This document shows, one piece after another, positions 16,588 through 24,300 of a DNA stretch of 61,252 nucleotides. Numbering within the stretch: position 1 is the first letter of the stretch; every line of letters starts with the position of its first letter. The stretch spans positions 1 to 61,252 of the forward strand of contig JAGKWN010000013.1 in the NCBI GenBank assembly GCA_021151805.1, given 5' to 3'. The stretch is from Cytophagaceae bacterium (GTDB taxonomy: Bacteria > Bacteroidota > Bacteroidia > Cytophagales > Cytophagaceae). The translations under genes were made by a program, and so were the position numbers. Below the pieces are notes generated by a model. The model saw nothing but the letters and a program-made list of their open reading frames with translations. It was not told the DNA's origin and made no database searches.

Positions 16588-16683
16588 TAGTTTCTAGTTG
16601 CTAGTTACTAGACAATAGAGTATTCAGATTAATAAAATTTACTTAATACAATCCCTAGTCTAGTAACTAGCAACTAGAAACTA
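16588..16683. repeat. CTAG-rich inverted-repeat element, copy 2, 26-bp perfect arms
   Basis: Arms 16588-16613 and 16658-16683 are exact reverse complements over 26 bp and enclose a 44-base AT-rich spacer. Each arm contains three CTAG-containing units (TTTCTAG, TTGCTAG, TTACTAG). The element fills the gap between gcvT and the ComB-like gene, which run in the same direction. Confidence 0.93.
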
Positions 16684-16698
16684 GTAACTCAAAATCAG

Positions 16699-17403
16699 AT
16701 GAAGAGAATTGATGTTTGCTTATCACCTGAAATGGTGCATTTGCATAAGGCGGCAGGAAAAGTAGTAGTGGTGATTGATATATTGCGTGCGACATCTTGC
16801 ATGACAACAGCACTTGCTAATGGGATTGAAAGCATTACTGCCGTGGCAAGCCTGGAAGAATGTAAAGCATTTGGCGAGCAGGGATATGTAACAGCTGCAG
16901 AACGTGATGGAAAAAAAGTTGAAGGTTTTGATCTGGGCAATTCTCCGTTTTCATACCAGGATGGTTCTTTGAAAGGAAAAAAAGTTGTTGTTACTACTAC
17001 CAACGGTACGCAGGCAATTGTGAAGTCTGCAGATGCAAAAGAAATTATCATCGGTTCTTTTCTGAATTTTACTTCTGTAGTAGAATATTTACGGAATCAG
17101 CCAAATGATGTATTGATGCATTGTGCTGGTTGGAAAGGTAAAATGAATCTGGAAGATACGCTTTTTGCAGGTGCTGTAGTAGATGCCCTGAAAGGAGATT
17201 TTTCTCATGATGAAGATTCCGTATTGACTGCATTGAATTTATTTTACACAGCAAAGGCAGATATGATGGGCTTCCTGTTAAATTCTTCGCATGTGCGGCG
17301 TTTACAAGGCTTGGGAATCATCAAGGATATTGAATTTTGTCTGACCAAAGATGTTTATAAAGTGTTGCCGGTAATGCGTGATGGCAAACTGGTAGCTGCT
17401 TAA
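16699..17403 (+). CDS. ComB-like 2-phosphosulfolactate phosphatase family protein
   Basis: ComB removes phosphate from 2-phosphosulfolactate in methanogen coenzyme M synthesis; homologues occur widely in bacteria. This 234-residue protein has the family segments VVVVIDILRATSCMTTAL, AAERDGKKVEGFDLGNSP, VVTTTNGTQAI and GSFLNFTSV, and the Mg-binding acidic positions appear intact. In a Cytophaga-type host, which makes sulfonated capnoid lipids, a role in sulfolactate metabolism is attractive but is inference. It lies just after the CTAG element and 33 bases before the halogenase-like gene. Confidence 0.88.
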   Translation: MKRIDVCLSPEMVHLHKAAGKVVVVIDILRATSCMTTALANGIESITAVASLEECKAFGEQGYVTAAERDGKKVEGFDLGNSPFSYQDGSLKGKKVVVTTTNGTQAIVKSADAKEIIIGSFLNFTSVVEYLRNQPNDVLMHCAGWKGKMNLEDTLFAGAVVDALKGDFSHDEDSVLTALNLFYTAKADMMGFLLNSSHVRRLQGLGIIKDIEFCLTKDVYKVLPVMRDGKLVAA

Positions 17404-17436
17404 AAGTAATCGTATAATTTTTAATTCGTTTCATAG

Positions 17437-18678
17437 ATGCAACGCGAAAAAGTAGATGTGTTGGTAATTGGTGCAGGTCCGGCAGGTACTGTTGCCGCAG
17501 CTTTGATAAATAAAGAGGGTTTTAAAGTTAAAATTGTTGAAAAGCAAAAATTTCCCAGATTCGTAATTGGGGAAAGTTTACTGCCGCGCTGCATGGAACA
17601 CCTGGACGAAGCAGGCTTTCTGGATGCTGTGAAAGCACAAGGCTTTCAGCAGAAATTCGGTGCTAAGTTTGTTCGCGGAAAGCAAATAGCAGATTTTAAT
17701 TTTTCGGATCAATTTTCTGAAGGCTGGAAATGGACATGGCAAGTACCACGCGGCATGTTTGATAAAACATTGGCAGATGAAGTAGCACGCCAGGGTGTAA
17801 CGGTAGAATATGAAACAGGTGTTACCGATATTAAATTTTTTGGAACCGATTCTGTTACGACGGTTGAAGATGCCGCAGGAAATAAAAAAGAAATTGAAGC
17901 AAGGTTTATTGTAGATGCCAGCGGGTACGGCCGGGTAATTCCACGCATGTTTGGTTTGGATAAACCATCTGGTTTTGAACCAAGAAAGACATTGTTTACA
18001 CACATCAACGATGTTAAACGCCCGGTAGCTGCAGAGATGGAAGGGAACAGGATTACGGCCGTTGCACATAAACCCAAAGTATGGATCTGGGTAATTCCTT
18101 TTTCAACAGGTGTTACTTCGGTAGGTTTTGTTGGCGAACCTTCGCATTTTGACGCATTTACAGGAAATCCTGAAGAACAGCTGCGAGCAATGATTGCTAC
18201 CGAAGATCATATTGCGGAACGATTCGAAGGACAGGAGTTTTTGTTTGAACCTAAAACAATTGAAGGGTACGCTATTTCGGCAACGAAATTATATGGTGAT
18301 GGCTTTGTATTAACAGGGAATGCAACGGAGTTTCTTGATCCGATATTTTCTTCAGGTGCTACCTTTGCCATGGAATCTGGCTCTAAAGGAGGAAAGCTTG
18401 CTGTAAAATTCCTGAAAGGCGAACAGGTTGATTGGGAGAAGGATTTTGTTCAACACATGATGCAAGGCATTGATACATTCCGTTCGTTTGTTACGGGCTG
18501 GTATGATGGCACACTACATGCGATATTCTTTGCTAAGAATCCAAACCAGGATCATAAAAGAATGATCTGTTCTGTATTGGCAGGTTATGTATGGGATAAA
18601 GAAAATCCTTTCGTGAAAAAGCATAGCACCATTTTGAAAACACTGGCCGAAGTTGTTTTCATTGACGAAATGGAATAG
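17437..18678 (+). CDS. FAD-dependent oxidoreductase, flavin-halogenase-like
   Basis: The 413-residue protein starts with a Rossmann FAD-binding motif (VLVIGAGPAGTVAAAL) and continues with KFPRFVIGESLLPR, VDASGYGRVIPR, and WIWVIP at residues 216-221. The last matches the WxWxIP motif of flavin-dependent halogenases, and the GES segment resembles their GESTxP region. The same fold includes geranylgeranyl reductase-type and monooxygenase enzymes, so chlorination is not proven. It follows the ComB-like gene with a 33-base gap, so the two may be one transcript. A strong terminator follows. Confidence 0.85.
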   Translation: MQREKVDVLVIGAGPAGTVAAALINKEGFKVKIVEKQKFPRFVIGESLLPRCMEHLDEAGFLDAVKAQGFQQKFGAKFVRGKQIADFNFSDQFSEGWKWTWQVPRGMFDKTLADEVARQGVTVEYETGVTDIKFFGTDSVTTVEDAAGNKKEIEARFIVDASGYGRVIPRMFGLDKPSGFEPRKTLFTHINDVKRPVAAEMEGNRITAVAHKPKVWIWVIPFSTGVTSVGFVGEPSHFDAFTGNPEEQLRAMIATEDHIAERFEGQEFLFEPKTIEGYAISATKLYGDGFVLTGNATEFLDPIFSSGATFAMESGSKGGKLAVKFLKGEQVDWEKDFVQHMMQGIDTFRSFVTGWYDGTLHAIFFAKNPNQDHKRMICSVLAGYVWDKENPFVKKHSTILKTLAEVVFIDEME

Positions 18679-18696
18679 CAGACCATCTGACATAAT

Positions 18697-18740
18697 ATGA
18701 CATAAAAAAAGCAACCCCAGGGTTGCTTTTTTTATGTCAT
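18697..18740. terminator. Bidirectional intrinsic terminator
   Basis: A 20-bp perfect stem (18697-18716 with 18721-18740) with a CCAG loop carries A7 on one side and T7 on the other. It lies between the convergent halogenase-like and DUF255 genes and touches the stop codon of the latter. Confidence 0.92.
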
Positions 18741-20515
18741 TATCGCTTGCTTGTCAGCACACGGTTATAAAGGAAATCATTAAAGGTTTCGATGGAATAC
18801 ATCGGCGGGCTGCAGTATGATGAGGTACAGAGGACAATAAAATTTGTATTGAATGCGTCGAAAATGTCAACCTTGTTTGATGTAATTGTAGACGATGTAT
18901 ACCATTCCTGGTTAAAATAAAATTTGGGGCACGCAAGGCAACTTTTAATAAAACCTTCTTTTAACTGCGGACTGTCTTTGATCATAAGCGTAGCAGTAAT
19001 GGGCTCTGTAGCCAGTTCGTCGGCAGCACTTAATATTCCCGGTTCATTCGAGATACTGTTAACAATCTTTTCATTGGTAAGAAAGTTGAAAATGGTCAGC
19101 GAATTTTTTTTGTATTTTGGTTCGTGAAATACATACGAACAATAATTTAGTAACCGGCATGCATCAATATTTTCTGAAATATTATAAGTTGCTTTAAGTG
19201 GATTGTTGCCTACATATGCATTTAGATATCCATTGCCTGAGTCAAAGGTATTCGTAAGCTCCCGGATGATTTTTTCGGCTTCAGATTTATACATAGTATT
19301 CTGTGTCGCCTTATAGAGCATAATAGAAACTTTGGCCATCGCCAGGTTATCTTTGAGTGAAATGCTGGTTGTGTAGTGCGCATTATGACAGTAGGCATTA
19401 TTGACTTTATGCGTGGCTTTTAACAGGTCATAACACTTTACTGCCTGATGGAAATAGAGCTGGTTGCCTGTTGTTGCAGACAGAATGATAAAAGCTTCTA
19501 TCAATTCGGCATTATCACTGGTATAAATGTTTCTGTCAACGGCAGGAATACCTTTGGCAATTCTTTCAGCGTCCGGTAAGGCAAAATAATCTGCAGCCTT
19601 TTGTCCGGGTATAAGATCTGCATCCTGCGCATTGTAATAGCCCGCATTGGGTGCGTTTAAAAATCGGTTTACATATGCTGCAGTACCTTCGGCCCGGTTG
19701 ATTGCATCAATAGCCTTGAATCGCTGATAATACCAGCAATACATTTTTATATACTTTGCCTGAACGGAAAGCAGCTTTTCATAGTGCACATGATCCCAGT
19801 CGTCATGCGTTGAATATTGAAACACACCGCCCCATTCATCATCATAAATGCCGGATGAATTTGTTACTGTATTGGTTAGCCAGGTTGTTAATATTGAGTC
19901 TTTACTACAATTGTTGAGGGCATATTCAAAAGTTTCAAAGTCGATAGATTTCTGGTCGTATTTGAATCCGCCTTCTTCTATATCCAGAGCATTTAAAAAC
20001 TTCTTTGATAATGCATCAAGAGAATGTCTTTTTACAGAATCCGAAGATGATCTGAAGTCGGCTTCGATTTTATTGACCGGCATCGGAACAGGATTTTTTG
20101 CCAGCGAAGTTAGAATGGCCAGGAAACGTTCTTTCGGAATATAGCCTGTATCCTTAAATAATTCATTTCCATTCGAATCAAAAATAATGGTTGCAGGCCA
20201 GCCATACTCTGCATAAAGACTGGTAAGATCCTGGCGGGCATCGTGATCTTCTTTACAGGCAATGAAATCTTTTTCCAAAGCTTGCAGTACAAACGGGTCT
20301 GTATAGGTTTGTGCTTCCATGATGTGACACCAGTGGCACCAGTTGGCGCCCAGATGAAGAACTACCAGTTTGTTTTCACGCTTTGCATTGGCAAAAATGT
20401 TTGCGTTGAATTTTCTCCAGTCAGGTGTTTTTTCGTGCGTCCGGTGCGCAAACAAGTAAATGCAAACAACGATTGCAGACAGCACTAAAATTAAAACAAT
20501 CAATTTCTTTAGCAT
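18740..20515 (-). CDS. Membrane-anchored DUF255/YyaL-type thioredoxin-fold protein
   Basis: The 591-residue protein has an N-terminal membrane anchor (LKKLIVLILVLSAIVVCIYL) and then a thioredoxin-like domain whose active site is WCHWCH, with cysteines at 60 and 63, as in the DUF255 (YyaL/spermatogenesis-associated protein 20) family. The remainder is helical and, in the family, has an alpha/alpha-barrel six-hairpin fold. Cytosolic relatives are usually longer (about 650-700) and lack the anchor; here the anchor would place the redox site in the periplasm. Its substrate is unknown. Confidence 0.82.
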   Translation of the reverse strand: MLKKLIVLILVLSAIVVCIYLFAHRTHEKTPDWRKFNANIFANAKRENKLVVLHLGANWCHWCHIMEAQTYTDPFVLQALEKDFIACKEDHDARQDLTSLYAEYGWPATIIFDSNGNELFKDTGYIPKERFLAILTSLAKNPVPMPVNKIEADFRSSSDSVKRHSLDALSKKFLNALDIEEGGFKYDQKSIDFETFEYALNNCSKDSILTTWLTNTVTNSSGIYDDEWGGVFQYSTHDDWDHVHYEKLLSVQAKYIKMYCWYYQRFKAIDAINRAEGTAAYVNRFLNAPNAGYYNAQDADLIPGQKAADYFALPDAERIAKGIPAVDRNIYTSDNAELIEAFIILSATTGNQLYFHQAVKCYDLLKATHKVNNAYCHNAHYTTSISLKDNLAMAKVSIMLYKATQNTMYKSEAEKIIRELTNTFDSGNGYLNAYVGNNPLKATYNISENIDACRLLNYCSYVFHEPKYKKNSLTIFNFLTNEKIVNSISNEPGILSAADELATEPITATLMIKDSPQLKEGFIKSCLACPKFYFNQEWYTSSTITSNKVDIFDAFNTNFIVLCTSSYCSPPMYSIETFNDFLYNRVLTSKR

Positions 20516-20906
20516 AATATATATATACGTATAGTGTCTTATTCACGTTTTGAAAGAATAGGGATGGATTCTTTCAAGCGGGAAATGCCGGTTAATAAAA
20601 AATGATAGTATCTGAAAAAGTGTTTACCACTATCATAGTATTAATATGCAAAAAAAATCTTTTTGATAGAAGATAAAATGCAAAAGATTTGCCGGTAAAT
20701 AGATTGTTAATGATACGCTATAGAAATTTCTGAAGCCCGGGGTTTAACAATAGATAAGCCTGATTCAATAATTTGTACAGCGCTGCTTATCTGTTGTGGT
20801 GTTTGCTACCGGAAGTAAAAACTAAACGTAATGATTCTATATAAAAAACTCCACGCATAATTTTATGCGTGGAGTTGAATTTTTATGGATGTTCAGAGAA
20901 CAGTTA
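20516..20906. other. Gene-free stretch with hairpins
   Basis: No coding region was found. It holds a 10-bp perfect inverted repeat (20550-20559 with 20668-offset partner at 20568-20577, eight-base loop), an 8-bp one (20602-20609 with 20629-20636), and the terminator at 20847-20876. Promoter elements for the minus-strand DUF255 gene should lie at its left edge, but no clear TAnnTTTG box was seen. Confidence 0.5.
20847..20876 (-). terminator. Intrinsic terminator for the small gene at 20907-21203
   Basis: Arms 20847-20860 and 20863-20876 are complementary; allowing a minimal loop, a stem of about 12 bp forms. On the minus strand it is followed by six T, so it ends transcripts of the small unknown gene just upstream. 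Confidence 0.85.
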
Positions 20907-21203
20907 TTATTTGGGCAGATCAAAGTACTTGATGGTTTTCTGTACTTCGTCTTTTTTATTTTTAAATACGGCTAATGCTTTGTTGAAATCATTCTTTCCG
21001 TTTAACACTTTTACCTTGTCTTTAATTTTATTCGGATTTGGATATGCATAATTTTCGCATATCGCTTCATCAATGTAAAGTACAATGTTATCATAGTCAA
21101 TACCAGATTGGTCCGACTTCATGAACGAAGTTTTACAAGCGTCGGATGACAAGTACGTATCTAATTCTTTATAAAGAATAGTGTATTCAGAAGGTGTGAG
21201 CAT
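20907..21203 (-). CDS. Small protein of unknown function
   Basis: A 98-residue hydrophilic, lysine-rich protein with no signal peptide or membrane segment. It begins MLTPSEYTILYKELDTYL and ends TIKYFDLPK. I chose the ATG at 21201-21203; the frame is open to a TTG 27 bases upstream. It contains two cysteines (in SSDACKTS and AICENY). It has its own terminator, and a strong 13-bp inverted repeat lies 47 bases upstream. I do not recognise a family. Confidence 0.7.
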   Translation of the reverse strand: MLTPSEYTILYKELDTYLSSDACKTSFMKSDQSGIDYDNIVLYIDEAICENYAYPNPNKIKDKVKVLNGKNDFNKALAVFKNKKDEVQKTIKYFDLPK

Positions 21204-21249
21204 GGTTATATGATTTATATGGGGCTGCAAATCTAGTTAAAAATAGTCA

Positions 21250-21284
21250 GATGTAGTTTATAAAGTTCTAATATAAACTACATC
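21250..21284. repeat. 13-bp perfect inverted repeat upstream of the small gene
   Basis: Arms 21250-21262 and 21272-21284 are exact reverse complements with a nine-base spacer. The position, about 47 bases upstream of the minus-strand start codon at 21203, fits an operator or a leader hairpin better than a terminator, as there is no U tract. Confidence 0.6.
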
Positions 21285-21604
21285 GCAATGTCTGTTAATA
21301 TATGTTGCGTGTTAAGCAGCTGCTAGTCACTTCAATGCTGGTCGTATAATCATGTAAATAAAAAAAACAGATCAGATAAAATGCAGCCGGGAAAAATATT
21401 CAGTATTGCTTCAGAAAAAAATATATGATTATTACAATGTACATCAATAGTAAACCCATACAATAATAAGTGCTTACAAGACTTAGAATTTATTATACGA
21501 CAACTTGAATGTTAAATTTTAACAGGAGAGTAAGTAATACAAGAACCTGTACCGGTAAGCAGCCGTTAATGAAAAAGGATTTATAATCATTCATCATTTT
21601 TTAG

Positions 21605-21632
21605 TTTGTTCTTTTCTTACTATTTAATTTTG
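21605..21632 (+). promoter_or_regulatory. Candidate promoter, TTTG-N16-TAATTTTG
   Basis: TAATTTTG (21625-21632) matches the Bacteroidota -7 consensus TAnnTTTG, with TTTG at 21605-21608 at slightly short spacing. It would drive the small gene starting at 21642 or 21645. Confidence 0.4.
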
Positions 21633-21641
21633 ATGTTGCAT

Positions 21642-21866
21642 ATGATGTTTCAACCAAACCTTGATCCTGTGAACACCGATTTTCTGATTGGTTCGTATAA
21701 ATTAAAGTCTGAAAAAATAAGAAATCAAATTGATGAAGTCGTGGGCTTTGTCTATACGTTTCAGTTTGCAAGCGGGGAGTGGTACAGGAAAATGTGCGAC
21801 CTCAATAACAATCCCTACTATTATGAAGATTCATATAAAAGAGTTGTAGAAAAAAAGAAAAACTAG
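21642..21866 (+). CDS. Small hypothetical protein
   Basis: About 74 residues, beginning MMFQPNLDPVNTDFLIGSYK and ending with a lysine-rich tail (VVEKKKN). Composition is mixed and soluble with aromatic residues in the middle (FVYTFQF and NPYYYED), more protein-like than a random AT-rich frame. Start is uncertain among ATGs at 21633, 21642 and 21645; the first overlaps the end of the putative promoter, so I prefer 21642. No family recognised. Confidence 0.5.
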   Translation: MMFQPNLDPVNTDFLIGSYKLKSEKIRNQIDEVVGFVYTFQFASGEWYRKMCDLNNNPYYYEDSYKRVVEKKKN

Positions 21867-21889
21867 ATTAAATTTTTTTCAAAAGGCAT

Positions 21890-21922
21890 AAAAAAACACT
21901 ACCGAATAGATAGTGTCTTTTT
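21890..21922. terminator. Terminator between the small gene and ilvE
   Basis: ACACTA at 21896-21901 pairs with TAGTGT at 21911-21916; beyond one mismatch the A tract and T tract continue the stem. It can serve both convergent genes. Confidence 0.75.
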
Positions 21923-21942
21923 AATATCATCTCTGAAAAGAA

Positions 21943-23019
21943 TTACTTTTTAATTCTGTGTACCCAATTGTATTTATCTTCTGCTACGCCTGTTTTCAGA
22001 TCAACAATTGTTTGGTTTAATTTATTGGAAAGAGTTCTTGATGCTACCGGAGGCAATACCATGTCTTTACCGTTATGGTGAATTTCAGCAATCTGTGTAA
22101 TAGTTGCTGCAGTTCCTGTTCCGAAAGCATCTTGCAAAGTGCCATTGTTGAAAGCCGTAAGAACTTCTTCAACACTTACTTTTCTTTCTTCAACTTTAAC
22201 ACCCCAATCTTTCGCGATTGTCAGGATGGTATCGCGTGTAATACCCGGAAGGATTGAACCATCCAGTGAAGGAGTGATCAATACATCGTTGATTACAAAC
22301 ATCAGGTTCATAGTACCGGACTCTTCAAAATATTTATGCTCTTTGCTGTCTGTCCATAAAATTTGCTGGAAGCCTTTATCAGCAGCAAGTTTTGCAGGTA
22401 ACAATGAAGCAGCATAGTTTCCACCTGTTTTAGCAGCGCCAATTCCGCCTGGTGAAGCACGTACAAAGTCGGATTCGATAATTACTTTCACGGTGCCTTT
22501 GTAGTAACCAGCAACCGGACAAGTGAAGATCATGAATTTATATGCTGAGGAAGGTTTAACTCCAATGAACGGATCATTTGCAAAGATAAACGGGCGCAGG
22601 TATAACGAGCAGCCTTCTTTGTTTGGAATCCAATCCTGATCAAGCTTTACCAACGCATCAATAGCATCGTAAAAATATTCAGCAGGAATTTCCGGAATGC
22701 ACAAACGACGGTTTGAATTGTTCATTCTTTCCAGGTGTTTTTCCGGTCTGAATACAAGTAAGTCTCCATTAGGAGCACGGAAAGCCTTCATCCCTTCAAA
22801 TACTGTTTGGCCATAGTGCAATGAACTGCATGCCGGACTCACAGAGATATTTTGAAAAGGAATAATTTTAGGATCTACCCATTCACCTTTATTATAATCC
22901 ACCACAAACATGTGATCCGAATTGACCGTTCCAAATTCCAAGTTCGAAAAATCTGTTTCAGATAGTCTTGAATGTTGTGTACGTTCAATGGGAAAGTTTA
23001 CGGCTTTTGGAGCACTCAT
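21943..23019 (-). CDS. ilvE: Branched-chain amino acid aminotransferase
   Basis: This PLP enzyme catalyses the last step of leucine, isoleucine and valine synthesis or the first step of their breakdown. The 358-residue length, the SLHYGQTVFEGMKAFRAPNG segment, the PLP-lysine segment GIGAAKTGGNYAAS and the following EESGTMNLMFV are those of class IV aminotransferases of the BCAT2 type. A short inverted repeat lies directly upstream (23031-23056). It may be transcribed alone or after dtd-mazG, which end 86 bases upstream on the same strand. Confidence 0.97.
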   Translation of the reverse strand: MSAPKAVNFPIERTQHSRLSETDFSNLEFGTVNSDHMFVVDYNKGEWVDPKIIPFQNISVSPACSSLHYGQTVFEGMKAFRAPNGDLLVFRPEKHLERMNNSNRRLCIPEIPAEYFYDAIDALVKLDQDWIPNKEGCSLYLRPFIFANDPFIGVKPSSAYKFMIFTCPVAGYYKGTVKVIIESDFVRASPGGIGAAKTGGNYAASLLPAKLAADKGFQQILWTDSKEHKYFEESGTMNLMFVINDVLITPSLDGSILPGITRDTILTIAKDWGVKVEERKVSVEEVLTAFNNGTLQDAFGTGTAATITQIAEIHHNGKDMVLPPVASRTLSNKLNQTIVDLKTGVAEDKYNWVHRIKK

Positions 23020-23030
23020 CGTTTTAATTT

Positions 23031-23056
23031 TTGGTTAAGTGTATAAAATTAACCAA
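23031..23056. promoter_or_regulatory. Inverted repeat upstream of ilvE
   Basis: Eight-base perfect arms TTGGTTAA (23031-23038) and TTAACCAA (23049-23056) with a ten-base spacer lie just before the ilvE start; a further TTAACC half-site follows at 23057-23062. Position and symmetry suggest a repressor site, but no matching regulator was identified. Confidence 0.45.
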
Positions 23057-23105
23057 TTAACCATTGCTAGTCAATTGGAAAGGGCGTTTTTGCAAACTTT
23101 TAATT

Positions 23106-23438
23106 TTATTGGCCGGTCAGCTTATCATTATTCTTATGCCGGTCTTTATCCCGGGTTGTCTTTTTGGCTAAGTTGTCCTGCATGGCTTTTTCGAGGTCTA
23201 TACCTGTTTGGTTGGCAATGCAGGTAAGTACAAAGAGAACATCGGCCAGTTCATCGCCAAGATTTTTATCTTTATCAGATGCTTTAAAGGACTGTTCGCC
23301 GTAGGTGCGGGCCATAATCCGGGCAACTTCACCAACTTCTTCAACCAATAAAGCGGTATTAGTCAATTCATTGAAATACCGGACACCATGCGTCTGGATC
23401 CATCCATCTACCGTTGATTGTAATTCTTTTAGTGTCAT
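23106..23438 (-). CDS. MazG-like nucleotide pyrophosphohydrolase
   Basis: A 110-residue all-helical member of the MazG/dUTPase-like superfamily that hydrolyses NTPs to NMPs, often for pool cleaning. The two Mg-binding motifs are present: LVEEVGEVARIM and NLGDELADVLFVL. Single-domain length indicates the short MazG-like type rather than full two-domain MazG. It begins two bases after the dtd stop, so the two are an operon. Confidence 0.92.
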   Translation of the reverse strand: MTLKELQSTVDGWIQTHGVRYFNELTNTALLVEEVGEVARIMARTYGEQSFKASDKDKNLGDELADVLFVLTCIANQTGIDLEKAMQDNLAKKTTRDKDRHKNNDKLTGQ

Positions 23439-23440
23439 GG

Positions 23441-23893
23441 TTACTGCTTGTTTTTCGTATCTATAATAATGGTAACGGGGCCGTCATTGAGCAGCTGAAC
23501 CTGCATATCGGCGCCAAATACACCCGTGCCCACAGGTTTATTGAGCTTAGTCTCACAAGCCTTCACAAAACTTTCGTATAAGGGAATGGCAACTTCAGGC
23601 CTGGCAGCTTCGATAAAAGATGGCCGGTTTCCTTTCTGCGTACTGGCAAGTAAGGTAAACTGACTGACAACCAATAAATCACCAGCATTTTCGGTAATGG
23701 ATCGGTTCATCTTTCCTTCTTCATCGGGGAAGATGCGCAGGCCACAGATTTTTGAAGAAAGCCATTCAACATCTGCTTGTGAATCTGTATGTGTAACGCC
23801 CAACAGAACCAGCAATCCGTTTTGAATAGAAGCTTGTAGCCGGCCTTCAATTTCAACGGAAGCATTTTTTACACGTTGTATAACCGCAATCAT
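23441..23893 (-). CDS. dtd: D-aminoacyl-tRNA deacylase
   Basis: Dtd removes D-amino acids wrongly attached to tRNA. At 150 residues it has the usual beginning MIAVIQRVKNASVEIEG and both cross-subunit active-site motifs, SQFTLLA and NDGPVTI. It is immediately upstream of the MazG-like gene (two-base gap), a pairing of two quality-control enzymes. Confidence 0.97.
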   Translation of the reverse strand: MIAVIQRVKNASVEIEGRLQASIQNGLLVLLGVTHTDSQADVEWLSSKICGLRIFPDEEGKMNRSITENAGDLLVVSQFTLLASTQKGNRPSFIEAARPEVAIPLYESFVKACETKLNKPVGTGVFGADMQVQLLNDGPVTIIIDTKNKQ

Positions 23894-24300
23894 TTTTAAA
23901 TAATATCCTTTGGAAGCTGTTACTTCATTACTATGAATTAATTAAAGCTGAATAGTAATTATTCAATTAATTAGTAGTTCCATGCTATTTAAGATTAAAT
24001 ATTCACGTAATTACTACAGGCAAGATAAGTGATATATACCAGTCTAAACAAATATTTTTTTATCTTAGCTATTCCAAAGAGTATACAGGAGTAAATTGTA
24101 AATAAAATTATATATCAGAGTGCACATTTCCATTGAGGCACAGGTAAAAGCACAGCATGTGCTTGAAGAACCAGCTGTTTCGATGAGACCACTGCTGGTT
24201 ACAATATGTTCGTTTGAATATATGCCTGCGGAAAGATTAAGTTAAATTTAATTCGAATTATTACATACCCTAAATAAGCGCTGAGCGCGCAATTGTTCTT
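23894..24300. other. Divergent intergenic region with a possible short ORF
   Basis: The 407 bases separate dtd (minus) from the GH63 gene (plus). Most is very AT-rich. A markedly less AT-rich island at about 24118-24240 coincides with the 41-codon ORF listed separately. A GC-rich palindrome-like AGCGCTGAGCGCGC lies just before the GH63 start. Confidence 0.5.
24120..24245 (+). CDS. Possible short ORF or gene remnant, 41 codons
   Basis: A GTG-initiated frame reads VHISIEAQVKAQHVLEEP and later LLVTICSFEYMPAERLS before TAA. Base composition is distinctly coding-like compared with the flanks. It could be a small protein or the 5' remnant of a lost gene ahead of the glycosidase. No family is recognised and the start codon is weak. 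Confidence 0.3.
   Translation: MHISIEAQVKAQHVLEEPAVSMRPLLVTICSFEYMPAERLS

Larger units (their letters stand above)
21204..21641. other. AT-rich stretch without a clear gene
   Basis: Apart from the inverted repeat at 21250-21284 and a candidate promoter at 21605-21632, I see nothing I can name. Reading frames here are short and biased only by AT content. Confidence 0.5.
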
